A stretch of DNA of 64,000 nt from Copromyces sp. CBS 386.78 (Eukaryota > Ascomycota > Sordariomycetes > Sordariales > Sordariaceae). This document shows, piece by piece, positions 36,636-49,010 of the stretch (position 1 is the first letter of the stretch; each line of letters starts with the position of its first letter). The position numbers and the translations under genes were made by a program. Below the pieces are notes generated by a model. That model was given only the letters and a program-made list of their open reading frames with translations, had not been told where the DNA came from and did not search any database. The DNA is taken from positions 1-64,000 of the forward strand of contig MU839110.1 in the NCBI GenBank assembly GCA_030685235.1, given 5' to 3'.

Positions 36636-38720
36636 TCCGGTGTTGCTTGGTGCAGTGCCTTGGCTCCCGAGTCCAAAACGCGGGGCGCAACCACGACTTT
36701 TGAATGCGACGGGGATCGCTGTGACAGGTACAGACAGCTACAGTAGCGTTGGACAAGCTTGTGCACTTGTTGAGATTGGACGTGTGACGTTGTGGTAGTG
36801 GTGGTATTGGTGGTGCCGTGGTGGTGTGGTGCGTTCCCTGCGAATCGCCAAATCCTAAAACGAGCGTGTTGTTGCCGTCTTGTAACCCTCTTCAACGAGA
36901 CGGAAGCGTTTGAGTCGTTGTAGTCGAAGGTCGTGTTGGTGCAGTGATGGCGAGGTGACTTTTGTTAGTTCGTCGCTCTTCCCGCCTCGGTGGTGCTAGT
37001 GGTCAGTGGTGGTTGTTGGCCGTGACTGATGGTGCTCTGGCGCTGCTTCTGGGTGGTGCTGGGAGGTGCTTGGCGTCCCGATGACGCAGGTGATGGAGCC
37101 GTTAGTTGGGGCGCAGCTCAGCTGTTGGTGCAGCTGTCTGCTTGTCTTCTGCACGCGCCTGCCGCCCTGCCAGGACGGAACAGGATGCCGACTAATTGAC
37201 GGCTTTGGATCTGCAGGGCCGATGCCGCGTTGGGAGCTCAACAAGAGGAGTCAAGTGTTGGGTGTTGTTGTTCGTGTCCGTACGTGGAAATTGCGCTGCA
37301 AGTCCAGTTCCCTTGTCGAGTTCAGGCTGTGGAAGGTCCCCCAAAAGTCCAAGAGTCAAGTCGCCAACAACGTCATTTTGAACACTTGCCGCAACAGAAG
37401 TCGCACACGCGACCCGACCTGACATGGCGGCCGGCTTACTTTTATAGATTCCCCTTCGCCTTTCATCCCCATACGGCGTCCCACACAGCACGCGCGGGGG
37501 TGGTGTGGGATATTGATCATGATGGGATGCTAGTGCCGGAGTTGCAGTTTTTTTTTTCTTATTTCTCGCTTGGCGCTGCGATCGTGATCTCCGGTCGGCG
37601 CATCGCAGTCTGCAAATGCCGTTGCAGTGGAATGCCCATCGCCATGTCCATGCTGGACATGTGGTTGAACCGACCTAGAATACCTAGTGTTTGAGTGTGG
37701 CTTAGGAAAATGACATCCATTGCACCGGCGCAACCTCCGTTGTTGAGAGCACATTTCATTTTGCAGTCGCAGGGGCACATTGCACTCTTTGGTAGCGGGC
37801 AGTTGCGACCTCACAAAGACAAGCCCATCGAGACTGGGGATATCGAATCTCCCAGGAGGGCAAGTGGGATCACCATCATGTTGTCCAGGTCCATCGTCCT
37901 GCATTGGATTCAGCACTTGCACTGCACTGCCCGGACAGAAGCGGATATTGGCAGCTGGTGATAAGCCAAGATAAGCGCTTATCGCAGTGCGCCAGCCCGC
38001 TGCAAACCGTCAGAGGACCGCAATCGCGTCATCCCCACCCTCTAGCGTGCCGTCTTCCGGTGGATGCAGTGGTCCGTGGTGGGGTTGGGTTGTTCGGCAA
38101 TGCCGTGCATTCCATTTTTATAAGACTGCGGGCATTCAACCATGGTGATGTGTCGGCAACGGAGATGTACCTAGCGCTGCAAATACGAACGTCTTGAAAT
38201 AACCGAAGCTCGAAAAGCCGAGAAAATGGATTCCAAATGGGCAGATGGACGGCCAAATCCCATTCAAATGGTTCGCATCGGCTCTGTGCTGGCACGACAA
38301 GGATGCCGTGGTCTTCAACCCGACCGGCCTCGGTGTTCTAGGCCTGTGTCGGTGGCCCGGCGCTGTCTCCTGAAGAGGATCGGAGCACCGCACGCCTGAT
38401 GAGTACCCATAATTCGATATCTCCGGCCCCTTTGAGACATTTCCGATCGCATCTTGCAGTTACCGGCGCCGGCGCCGATCCCCTTTGCTTTTGTTTTTCG
38501 GCGAATGAGCCTCCGGATGCGGGTCTACGAAGTCTGCCGGCTCCCCTTTCCCATCGGACCCTGCTCAGCTGATGATGGTCCAATACATAGCCCGGCTACC
38601 TTCAATTCATATGTATCCGGCAGACTAGTCTCTATCACATTGACCCCCGTCGACTCCCTTCAGCGGACCCGCCCCACATAAAATGTGGGTCTCCCCTCTT
38701 CGAACTTTGTGAGAGGAGGT
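36636..38720 (-). promoter_or_regulatory. Upstream region of the island gene
   Basis: This is about 2.1 kb of normal-composition DNA between the gene start and the RIP boundary. It contains a GTGGT-rich low-complexity tract at 36,788-36,830, a T9 tract near 37,549, the GATA-motif cluster at 37,960-37,983 and a GGCGCCGGCGCC palindrome near 38,466. Several frames of 60-154 codons overlap each other on both strands, none with convincing features. I read the region as promoter plus 5' UTR. An unrecognised small gene cannot be excluded. Confidence 0.45.
37960..37983. promoter_or_regulatory. Cluster of three GATA-factor binding motifs
   Basis: GATAAG (37,960-37,965), GATAAG (37,970-37,975) and CTTATC (37,978-37,983, inverted) lie within 24 bp; the last two form AGATAAGCGCTTATC. 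Fungal GATA factors (AreA/Nit2, white-collar proteins, siderophore repressors) bind HGATAR, often as closely spaced pairs. The cluster is about 1.3 kb upstream of the island gene and may regulate it. That link is inference. Confidence 0.5.
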
Positions 38721-38721
38721 C

Positions 38722-40080
38722 TGTTACGATTTTGCGTAAAAACGTCGTCGGCTATACTTGTATATATATAAATCGGCCTCGACAATTTTTATTTTATAGC
38801 AAATATTTATAAATATTTCGACAACTATACATCGTATTTTAAAACGGTTTATTCGTTAAATATAATACAAATAGGAACTTCTATATCCTATTTTTTTTTT
38901 CCTTATTATAACTTATATTAACCCTTAGTTATCTCCTAGGGGGTTATATCGGTCGGTTACAATAATTACCCTTTAAGAAATAGGTATTATATTTTTACTA
39001 ATTGTAATTTAGTTTATTTAAAACTTAGTAATTATAATAGCCTAGCCGAATTTTACTTTCGATAAAATTTTTACTTTTATCTAATATTTTAAAATTAATT
39101 CCAACCTTACCGCTTCTCCTATATTAAATATAATTATATAATAATATATTACTATTATTATCGAATATACGACTTTAAACGAATATTTACAACTTTAAAT
39201 TCGGTTTATTTATATTATCGTTCAAATTCTCCTTAATCTACCCGTTCGGTTAACTTCCAATTAAATTCCTTATAAATTTCGCTCCTAATAAATCGAATAT
39301 ATCTATTGTATTATTTATCGGTATAATAATACAATTCTTATTACTATAACCGGTTTTAGTAAAAGTATTATATTTTAAATAGTATTGGTTATTCTTCTTA
39401 CGTAAATTATATTATAAATTATACTTTTTAATCGCTTCGGTTAAGAATAAAGGGATATTATTATAAAATATCCCGGCGCAAAACCCTTGCTAATTAATTA
39501 AAACTTCTATAAAATATATAAATATTTCCTATCTTTTCTAATAATTAATTAATATATTTAGACTGATTTTTTATAAAAGCGTATATATTCGGGATATTTT
39601 ACTTATATTCTCTTTAGACTAGAGTAAATATTCTACTACTAATTTCTTAAATTCCTTCGCATTTTGGAATTCGCTGCCCGTATAGTATTTGTAGTTATAG
39701 ACGAACTTTATACTATTTATTAATAGCGTGATTTCCGTACTTAGTTCTTTAATCTTTTTTAGTTCTATCGGACCTTACTTCTTTCTATCCCGTAATTCGG
39801 GTATATAACTACATTAATTAAAGAATTTAAAGCGTATATATAGGAATATACTAGCTTCCGCCTATTCGGAAAGTCGGTAAATTCCTTAAAAATTATCCGT
39901 ATTTCTATCGATTGACCTAATATTAATATTATCTTTAATTATATTCTTTTTAACGAAATTTTAAATTTCGAACGCCTCGAATTCTTCTTTATCCCTACTT
40001 CGGATATTATAATCCTAAAAACAATTATTTATATTAATAATAAAAATCTTATCGGTAAAACGAAAAAATATTTTATCTAC
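38722..40080 (-). pseudogene. Unrecognised RIP-mutated coding remnant at the right island boundary
   Basis: The change from normal to RIP composition falls at about 38,720. On the minus strand, 40,060-38,960 reads as a protein-like sequence with few frame changes (for example GPIELKKIKELSTEITLLIN and YTGSEFQNAKEFKKLV). Most of its stops would be Gln or Trp before mutation. The segment 38,722-38,961 starts TGTTACG and ends GGTTACA with a TATA run near its left end. It could be an LTR, but I see no partner. Family unknown. Confidence 0.35.
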
Positions 40081-40090
40081 ACTTTAATTA

Positions 40091-40505
40091 AGAGAATGTC
40101 TTTTCGGACCGTAGCAAATGTCTTTTCGCACCGTTATCAAAAATACTACTAAGTATAACTTTGCCAAATAAGAAGTTGTCAGTATAAAAATGATATCAGA
40201 ATTTTTGTAATTTTCTACTCTATTTCATAGTCCAATTGCTATAAATATATTTATCTAAAGGAAAGACTCAATAGAAATATTCTAAATTTAAAGTAAATAA
40301 ATAGTTTTTTCTTCTTTTATTATATACTAAGGGCTATAGAGGGCGCCTAAGTACGCCCAATACATTATATTATATAAGGAAAATAAATAAAAATTCTGAT
40401 ATACTTTTTATATGCTACGACCTTAATTTGGCTGAGTTACTTCTAAAAGCCTTTTTTAATTACAGTGCGAAAAGACATTTGCTACGGTCCGAAAAGACTT
40501 TCTCT
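40091..40505. mobile_element. Family A miniature TIR element (MITE-like, 415 bp)
   Basis: Inverted repeats of about 45 bp (40,091-40,135 and 40,461-40,505) start AGAGAATGTCTTTTCGGACC and differ at about three positions. Each arm holds two spaced copies of a GTCTTTTCGxACCGT motif. The element is flanked on both sides by TAATTA, consistent with a TA (or TTAA) target duplication. The interior is AT-rich but retains CpA and has no coding capacity, so a transposase must come from elsewhere. Confidence 0.85.
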
Positions 40506-40734
40506 TAATTAAGCGCGGTCTTTATAGCTGAATTAATATATTTATAATAATTTAAATCTACTATTTTTACGTTTACCCTCCCGATTAAAATTATTTATAT
40601 TAATAATTCATTACTCTTAAGTCTTAGTATTGTATTATTATATTTATTATAACGTTAAGTATAGGAATGGATATACCTGATGTAACGCGAATTATATAAT
40701 ATAATTAAATTATTTTTAAAAATGTTGTAAATTT

Positions 40735-41735
40735 ATAATAGCGTTTCGGCTGTATAGTCCGTAGTAGTAGAGATAGCGTTATATACTTCTTTATACTATA
40801 TTAATACTTCGACTGGCTTAGATTCGATTTTACGAAGCCGCTCCTACTAGTAATATAATCTAACGACCGTTCGCGGATATATAATTCCGAATTGTCGTTT
40901 ATATTAAATACTATATACGAAATAACCTATTCCCAATTACTTATGCAATTTAAAGGTTCTTAATCGCTAGTAGACCTTAATTTTAGTATATTCGGTATTA
41001 TTTACCCGAAGAAGTAGATTAAGGCAAATAGGAAATAGTAGACTAATTTAATTATTAAATACCCTAATATATACGCCGTTATTAACGTTAAATATTTTTA
41101 CTAAATTATCCTTAATATTCTTTAAGGCTATATCGATTTCGAATATTATATATATACCTTATATTATAATGGGTATAATTATTTCTTTAGCCGAATAGAA
41201 GAAATACCCGAAAAGTCGAAGAAGAAGCTTAGCTTACTAATTATTATTAGTAAGGCCGGGATTTTTCTAGCTTATTTCTAGGATTTTTTTATAGCGTACA
41301 TTACTTCCGTATTTGCAATATACGATATCGATTTCTAATTACTATATTCGGTCTTTTTACCGCTTAAAATCGCTTGGCAATTCGTACGTATAATAATTAC
41401 AAAAGTAAGTACATTTATTTACATATTAGAAAATATAATAAAATATATTCCCCTCTTGCGAGATTAGTAGTATTTCGAAGAATATAGTTATAATTTCGTC
41501 GCGGAGTATATTAAATTAACGTTGGTAATTAATATTATATAGAATACGAAGCGTAAAAGCGTCCCGGTTAATAATATAGTAAATAGTAAGGATATTACTA
41601 TTATATCCGCTCTAATTATAAGCCCTTTAATATCGGCCCTATATATTATTATAGCCCTTACTCCTATTATTCCATCGCCCCCTACCGCGCGCCCCACCCG
41701 TAGAAATTATTAACCGAAGCGTAATAAGTATTAGG
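40735..41735 (+). pseudogene. Unrecognised RIP-mutated coding remnant
   Basis: Read through about a dozen stops, one plus-strand frame is protein-like for about 330 codons. Segments include AVINVKYFYQIILNIL, SRIEEIPEKSKKKLSLL and, towards the end, a Pro/Thr/Arg-rich C-terminus (SPPTARPTRRNYQ). Most stops fit Gln or Trp ancestors. The minus-strand 69-codon frame at 41,697-41,488 is a shadow of it. I do not recognise the family. Confidence 0.4.
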
Positions 41736-41817
41736 TTATAATTAATCTACTTTTGTCGGAATATTTTCGTTGCGTTTCTAAATTATACCCTCTTTATTTT
41801 AATAATAATTATATCTT

Positions 41818-41990
41818 ATTATTCTAATTAGAATAGAGGTAGTAAACTCTTTTTATTCCAATAAGAATATAGGTAGCAAATTCTCTTTACTCTAATAGGA
41901 ATATAGGTAGTAAGCTTTTTTTATTTTAATAAGAATATAAGTAGTAAATTCTCTTTATTCTAATAGGAATATAAGTAATAATAGTAATTA
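41818..41990. repeat. Tandem array of about five 34-35-bp units with a palindromic core
   Basis: Units run TTATTCTAATAGGAATATAG followed by GTAGTAAATTCTCTT. Each contains the palindromic TTATTCyAATwrGAATA core that recurs across 41.8-61.05 kb. Units differ mostly by transitions. It is noncoding. Confidence 0.8.
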
Positions 41991-42460
41991 ATTCCTATTA
42001 AAATAAAATCTAAGAATAGTAACTAATTCCTATTAGAATAAAATTAGCGGAAGGGAGGAGGAGTTTATAATAAAGTAATTTTTTATATAATAATATAAAG
42101 TATACCTTTTAATAGGTTTATATTCCGTCTAGGGCCTATATACGTAACCTAAAATTAGTACGACTTTATTTTAATTAGGTTTCCCTATTAAATAAAATTT
42201 TTTAAGATAATATAAATCGTTTACTCCAAATTCGTTTTAAAATAATTAGGAATTGGGTTTAGGATGGTTTTATTATCTACCGTCCGTTTCGTTTACGCTA
42301 CCAGACTTCTTCTTAATACCTTTATCCCCTTTAACCTTTTCGCTAATAACTATAACCGCGTTATTTACTATAAATAATATAATAAACTATATTATAATCT
42401 ATTATTATTTTTACTATAGATTTAATTATAAATACCTAAAGATTAAATACCTTTAATAAA

Positions 42461-42634
42461 AGCCCTCCGCTATTTTATCTTATCCTATAGTAAATTAAAT
42501 TATAATTATCGAAAGATAATAGCCTTCCGCTATCTTATCCTATCTTCTAGTAAATTAGATTATAATTATTGAAAAATAGCCCTCTACTATTTTATTTTAT
42601 CTTCTAGTAAATTAGACTATAAATACCGAAAAAT
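42461..42634. repeat. Three tandem units of 57-60 bp
   Basis: Units start at 42,461, 42,521 and 42,578 with AGCCCTCCGCTATTTTAT-like sequence and end with GAAAAAT or GAAAGATAAT. Differences are mostly C/T and G/A. They lie between an unrecognised remnant and the SET-domain remnant. Confidence 0.8.
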
Positions 42635-42780
42635 CTACTCTTACTAAACCGTTTATTTACTTATTTATTCTTAATTTAACCGGGTCTATATAAATAGTAA
42701 AATATCCTAATTTCCTATCTCCTTCTACTTCCTTCTAATAATATAATTTACCTACAATATTTATTTTATTAAATTTTATT

Positions 42781-42959
42781 CTTATTAAAGCGAAACCGAC
42801 CCTTTTCTTTAAATAATATAAATTACTTATAACGTTTACTTAATTAAAGTAAATCCTCCTCTTATTAAAATAAAACCAACTTTTCTCCTTTAATAATATA
42901 AATTACCCGCAACGTTTACTTAATTAATTTTTACCCTTATTAAAGCGAAACCGACCCCG
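42781..42959. repeat. Tandem units of 80 and 75 bp plus a partial third
   Basis: Units begin CTTATTAAAGCGAAACCGAC (42,781), CTTATTAAAATAAAACCAAC (42,861) and again at 42,936. The middle of each carries AATAATATAAATTACyyryAACGTTTACTTAATTAA. A more diverged partial copy lies upstream near 42,735. They sit about 150 bp before the SET-domain remnant. Confidence 0.75.
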
Positions 42960-43106
42960 ATTTTAATATAAAATATTATTTATTATACTTTTATTGACAT
43001 TAAAATAAATTTAAACACCGAAGAATTAATTAAATCTTTACTTCGTACTTATAATAATATTAAATTTTAGATTTAGATATATAATATTACTATAATTTTT
43101 ATTAAA

Positions 43107-43960
43107 TTATAGGATATCGATCCGGACTTTTATTATTTTAATATTATTAAAGCCCGCCTATTTAAATATAGAGGCTTTAGAGGCTTCGCTGTTAGAAATT
43201 TAAAGGAGGGAAAAGTAATTTTAGTAGAGAATCCTCTCTTTAGGACGGTTCGTTATACCTTTTACGCCGAATTTCTTAAACTTTCCGGAAAAAATTAAAT
43301 AGCCTTTTTAATATTATATATTCCCCCAGGTAATTATAAAAGCTATGATAAAAATAACTACAATTATATTAAAGCGATTATAATTATAAATTTATTTACT
43401 ATTCCCCTTTATAATAATAATATAATTAGTATATATATTATCGTATTAAAATTCAATTACATTTGCTAATTAGTAGCTAACGTTTCCTATAAGTTTAATA
43501 GTCAAATTCCGAATATAATTACTATAATTACTACTAAGGTTATTAAAGCTAGTTCGGAATTATTTATTACCTATAGCGGATCTCTTATATTATTTTATAA
43601 ACGGTACGGGTTCCAATACCGTTATAGTAGGTACGAAGGCGTAATGGATTAGGATTTAATAGTTAAGAAAGAGCGTAAAATAAATATTTAAAATTAGGTA
43701 GCGAAAGTTTAAGAAAAATTAATATTATATTTAGAATAGGGAGAAAATTAGAAATATTCTATTAATTAATTTATTAAGCTTCGAATTTACAGTACGTACG
43801 AGAGTATAATGGATATAGACCTAGTAATTAAAAAGAAACGTAAAATAATTAATATTTGGAAGTATATAGCGAAGGTTTAGGAAAATATAGTAATTAATTA
43901 ACGTTAAATAAACGTTTGGAGCGGATTATAATTTAGGAATTGGGGATAAGGGTGCTAGCG
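43107..43960 (+). pseudogene. SET-domain protein, RIP-mutated
   Basis: One frame gives a SET-domain protein. It opens with RGFRGFAVRNLKEGKVILVE (43,170 onward), the typical GxGxFAxRxIxxGxxIxxE start, and continues with NPLF and a middle segment ending FTIPLYNNN. The NHxC box reads NYIC followed by a stop at 43,455-43,469, and ASSELFITYSG matches the AGEELxIxYG motif. The post-SET zinc site FxCxCxxC reads FQYRYSRY, all three Cys changed to Tyr by TGy-to-TAy. SET proteins methylate lysines, often on histones. The fungal families with this layout (SET/MYND-like) are mostly uncharacterised. The downstream segment is duplicated (43,632 and 43,797). No transposon domain adjoins it, so it is probably a host gene copy caught by RIP. 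Confidence 0.75.
43632..43885 (+). repeat. Direct duplication in the tail of the SET pseudogene (165-bp spacing)
   Basis: TACGAAGGCGTAATGGATTA at 43,632 and TACGAGAGTATAATGGATAT at 43,797 each start a segment of about 89 bp. Both encode Y-E-x-x-M-D-x-D-L-x-x-K-K-x-R-K. The spacing is 165 bp, a multiple of three, so an intact protein would have carried the motif twice. Confidence 0.65.
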
Positions 43961-46900
43961 GTTCGGGAAAAGTAGAATATATAAAATATAGGACGATAAT
44001 AACGAGAGGGGTTAACTTCCGCTTTAAAGGGATTTTCTTTTATAGCTCTAATATAGGCTATTTTATCCTTTAACAATTTTAAATATATTTAATTAATTTA
44101 TAATATTCTTTTACTCTTATTAAACGTAGTAAGTGTTAAATTAATTATAATAATTCGTTAGTATTAATTTTATTCCTATTAATTTTCTCTTTATCGGTTA
44201 TTATTTTATTTTAATTAAAATAAATTTTATATTCTTATTAGAATAAAATCGGCGAAAAAGAATAATTATTTACTACTATCCGAGTAAAATTAATTCAATA
44301 TAATATTAGGGCGAAATTTAAAATATTTAAATAATAATTGAAGGTAACGGGTTTAGTAGAGTAATAAAGATTTACTTTAGGTATAAAGAAAATCGCTTCG
44401 GCGGGATACGGGAAAAAGTCTACGCAATATAATTGCGACCCAATATAATTAATAATTTTTATTTCAATAATTCTATATTAGCTTTTAGTAATTACTATAT
44501 ATATTTAAATTATTATCTAATATATTATTATCTTCCTCCTAAATATATTACAATATATTTAAATTCTTAACCCTTAATTTAACGAAAGTTATATTATTTT
44601 TAAATTTGGTAATATCTTCGGCATTTACTTTCGACGTTTCCTTTACTTCTTCTAATATATTTATTAATTTATAGTAATTTATTACACGGGTATTTTTAAT
44701 AATTCGGATATATATTATAAAATTCTATTCCGTCTTTTTAGCGCTTTCTTTTATACTTTCGTTCTATCGGTCTAATTTAGCCCTAAATATTTTAATAAAT
44801 TTATTTAACTTTTTAATATTACGAATTATAGTAATATATATTATTTTAAAGCTTTAAAATCGCTATAATATTTTAGTACGGTAGGAGGCCGCCTATATAG
44901 AGAATTAAGTATAAATATAATAAAAGTCGTATTAAATTTAGTCTATTATATTTTTTGGTATATTAAAGAAATTTATATTAAATAATAATTAATAAACGTT
45001 TAATAACCGAAATATAAATAAAATATAAAAGTATATATTTTAATGATAAAGCTGTAAGGGTAAAGGCGCTATTAGGTTTTATAATTAGTTGCGTACGTAT
45101 AATTTTAGTGGGGCCGATTATTTGAAAGCCGACCTTTTTTCGCGAATTATTTTATTATTTAACCTAAATTATAATTCTAATCGCCTTAGGCTACTATTAA
45201 CTTTCAAATCGACTACGAACTTACTTATATCCTTTACTAGGGGCTAATATAATAAGTAATTACTCCGGCGACAATAATCGTATAGGTAATTCGTATTATA
45301 TAGTAGGTTTTTATACTATTCTAGACCTAATATAGAATCGAAATATTAAAATTAATTATATATATTAGTCCGTACCTCAAATTCGAATTATATAATATAG
45401 AAAAATTATATTAGGTCTAAATATAACGCCCGAACCGGTATTATATTTTCGGTAAACTTAGCGGGTACGTATTTAATTACTTAATTATACTATTATTCTT
45501 TAAAACGTAATTAAAAGTAAAGTATTAACGTATTATACAATTAGTTATATAGTTATAATAGTAGGTTAAAAATGCCCGCGCAAAAATATAATTGTAGGTA
45601 TAAACGTTAATATCCCTTATCCCTATATTTTCTAAAGAAATCGGGGCGTAGAATAATAAGAATAGTTATTTAAATAGTTAGGTCGGAACCTTCTAAAACG
45701 GAGAATATAAACGGGCTGAAAATAAATTCTTAAATATTTAATATATCGGGTTTAGTAAGGTAAATTTCGCGAAATAATTAAATACGTATTAATTTAAATA
45801 TAACGCTAGAGAATTTTATATTATTCTATATAATAAAAGGGAGATCGTTATTATATAAAATAGGGGGGGTAGGCCTTTATAAACGTATTAAATATAAACC
45901 GAATTACTAAATAAAGTACATTTATTATATTTATTTTAATACCCGGTATATCGTCTAATTACGTATAGTCCAATTTCCGCTTCCTCTTAATAATATTATA
46001 TTCTTCCCCGCGGGTATATATAGTATATCGCTTCTTCCGCAGCGGTAATTTATTACTACCGCTATTATCGCCGCTGCTATTATTACCGTCGCCGGCGGTA
46101 CCGCCTCTATTATTACTGCTATTAAGCTCGTATTCGATTATAGAAATACCCGTATATCCCTATATCGGTTAATAAAAATTATATTATTAAGGCGGGGGCA
46201 CTATATATCGTTATCGAATATATTATTTTACATTTTAACCGTATTATTTAGGGGCTATTCGTTTAATAAAGTCGAAGCCTATACGAATTAGTAATTAGGA
46301 ATATATAATTAGAGAAATATTTACTTTATTATATAACGCTTTATCCTCTTTACTATTCGTCGAATTTAATACTTAGGGGGGGGTCTTTATAAATATATTA
46401 GCCGTCCTACGCCGATATTCGGTTAATATTATTATTCGTTTCAATTAAATGCTCTATAGTAAGCCTATACTTATTAAAATAGTAGGACTTAGCTAAAAAG
46501 ATATATATAACGTCGAATACAATATTTAACGTATTTATATATAATCCTTAGAATAATTTATAAGTATAGAGGCAATTTAAATATAGAATATTTAAAAACT
46601 TCTACTATTGGGACGAAACTATTTAGAATCGCCTTATTTTAATTAGATTATAATATAGAGCCTACAATTAATAAAGTAATAAAGCCTAATTAGAAGGATA
46701 TATATAGCGCTAGGTATAAAGCCTAATATATTTATATATATCCTTTAGAAAAGTCTTAAATAAAGTAATAAATGGCCGTTAGTAAGAATATATTAAAAAC
46801 TTCAATTATTACTAATATAGGACAATATTACTAATTAAAATTAATTTTACTAATAGTATTAAAAGTAACCCTAACGTAAATAATAAATTACTATTAATAG

Positions 46901-48190
46901 AAAAAGGTACAATATTGTCGATAATAAAAGTATTATTTGCCGGGTTATTAATAGGAATTATATTAATTAAAGTAAGATAATTATAAGAAGGAATAACAGG
47001 AGGAAATTAATAATATAAGGGCAGGCCTATACCCAAATATTCGTACTATTATTATATTTAAAGTAATATATCCTAGGCAAGAGGGTCTACGTTACTACTT
47101 AATATCCTACTATATAAAAATTTATCTAATTATTAAAATAATATACGAAGTAACCGCGATTTAACGTTGGAATAAAGAGTTTAGCCGTATATTATTCAAA
47201 TAAGGAGTTAAAAACTAATATATAAGTATAGAATCGGTAAAGATTAAGTCGGAACTATACCGTATTCGGTTAGCTATAATAATTAGCGAATAAATAGTAT
47301 AATTACCGTTATAGGTTTAATACCTACCTCCTATTTCAAATAGGTCTTACTATTAAGCGAATTAATAAAATAATTATTATTATAAATCGGATAGGACGTA
47401 TATAGAGTAAACGATAATTAGACCGGTCGGTTATTTTACGAAATTATAGGTAGACTTATTTCGGAAATTAGTAAATTAATTAAAATTATCTTAAGCTAAT
47501 TGATTTTAGGGATTTTAATAGTATAAGACCGCTTATATACTTTATTCTTATTAGAATTAACGATAATTATTCTAATTAGAATAAAGTATAAAAGTTATTA
47601 TAGAATAATTAATTAATTTAAAGTATACTATATAGCGGCTTCGATTATTTCTTTATTACTACGGACGAATTCTATAACCCGTTCGGCAAATTATAAAATC
47701 GATCCCTAATTATAACGGGGCTTATAATTAAACGAATAAATAATATAATTACTATAGTAGGTCTATTATAACGCTATAGAATAAATAATAGCTAACCTAA
47801 TTCGAAAAATTATAAGTCCGTTAAAAAGTCGAAAGCGATTTAAATTTCGACTTTAAAAAATATTATTATATCTATCGGATTTTAAATAGCTAATTTAATT
47901 TAGAGGAGAAGTATAGAAGGGTCGAGAGCAAGATTACGAAAGGTAGTTAAATTCGAACGGGTTTGGAAGTAAAGAGTTTATTAATTAAATATTATAATTA
48001 AAGAACGGTATTATAACTGCCGCCTATAATTTAAAGAACGGTATTATAACCGCCGCCTATAGTTAGGAATAATTAATTTAATTTAATAATTGCCACCCAA
48101 TTTATTTTCGCTAATTAATTTACTCTTATTAAAATTAATTATAATAATTTTAATTTGAAACGAACGCGTTTTACCCCAATTATTTAATTA
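43960..48190. other. RIP-mutated DNA with scattered coding-like minus-strand patches
   Basis: Two patches read as protein on the minus strand. One is at about 44,800-44,570 (KLINILEEVKETSKVNAEDI). The other is at about 46,150-45,860, with an Asn/Ser/Gly-rich segment followed by LPLRKKRYTIYTRGEEYN. Neither is recognisable. Copies of the TTATTC..GAATAA palindrome occur at about 44,205-44,255 and 47,548-47,585. The sequence GAACGGTATTATAACTGCCG is repeated near 48,004 and 48,037. Confidence 0.4.
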
Positions 48191-48412
48191 AGAGAATGTC
48201 TTTTCGCACCGTCATAAAAGTCTTCCGGCACCGTCACCCCACCTATCCCGCGCGCCAAGTATACGCTAATATACACCAAAATTTTTGAGCCAATTAAATC
48301 GCTCGTATCCAAATCGCGGTCTATATTCTATATCGCAATTATATTCTTTCATAAATTTTACACTAGAAATTTAAGTATTATATTCTTTCATGAAATATCA
48401 TATACCCAGCCC

Positions 48413-48495
48413 ACCCAGATATATACCCCCAAATGTACACCTAGATATATACTTAGATGTATACCCAGGTGTGTACCTAAATATATACCCAGATT
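48413..48495. repeat. 12-bp minisatellite, about seven units, inside the family A element
   Basis: Units follow ACCyAgrTrTrT (ACCTAGATATAT, ACTTAGATGTAT, ACCCAGGTGTGT, ACCTAAATATAT). Variation is mostly C/T and G/A. The 69-codon plus frame across it is a by-product of the repeat. Confidence 0.8.
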
Positions 48496-48699
48496 GGCCA
48501 TTTTACAGCGCACTTTATAGCGTACTTAGCGGTACGGTCGTATATCGTACGGTCGTACATCGCTTAATTGAGCGATTAATCGTACTCAATCTATATTAAT
48601 CTATATAATAATACTTTATTTAATATTTATTGTATAATCGAGTACTCTAATTACTAGCGAGCCTTCTAAAGCCTTATTTACTAGCTATTTATACTAGCG

Positions 48700-49010
48700 A
48701 TATATATACTACGCCGTATACTTTGCGTATTACTAGGAGTAGTATTAACTATATTTCCTCCTCTACCCTAGGTAGCGCTGCCTCCCTTTTCTTTTCCTCT
48801 TCTACCTCTCTATATATTTCTTCCTCTTGTACTGCCGCGAAGTCGGCCTCGTCCCTTCGTTTATATATTAGTATTAGCTTGCTTAAAGTTTATACCCTCC
48901 TATGTAAATACGTTTCGTTAGATAGACGGCGCTATTCGTATCGAAATTGTAGGCTATTGGCCGCAGTTAGGCTAGAGGCGAAGCCGTCCTCGAATTCGTA
49001 ATACCGCTTA
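48700..49010 (-). pseudogene. Degenerate coding remnant carried by the family A element
   Basis: The minus strand reads EFEDGFASSLTAANSLQF, then a basic region, then DEADFAAVQEEEIYREVEEE and KKREAALPRVEEE. It is charged and probably helical. Stops fall at former Gln or Trp codons. The 92-codon Ser-rich plus frame (48,723-49,001) is the complement of the Glu/Arg-rich reading and is likely a shadow. It could be captured host sequence or a leftover of the element's own gene. The family is not recognised. Confidence 0.35.

Noticed and set aside
36632..36895. Minus-strand frame of 87 codons overlapping exon 1 of the island gene
   Set aside because: His/Thr-rich reading of the GTGGT-rich leader in another frame; no family features.
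37230..37922. Overlapping 154-codon plus and 130-codon minus frames upstream of the island gene
   Set aside because: They overlap each other, lack recognisable motifs or splice-supported extensions, and the region is better explained as promoter and 5' UTR.
41818..42959. CRISPR-like arrays of short repeats
   Set aside because: The repeats are contiguous tandem units without unique spacers, in a eukaryotic genome; they are minisatellites.
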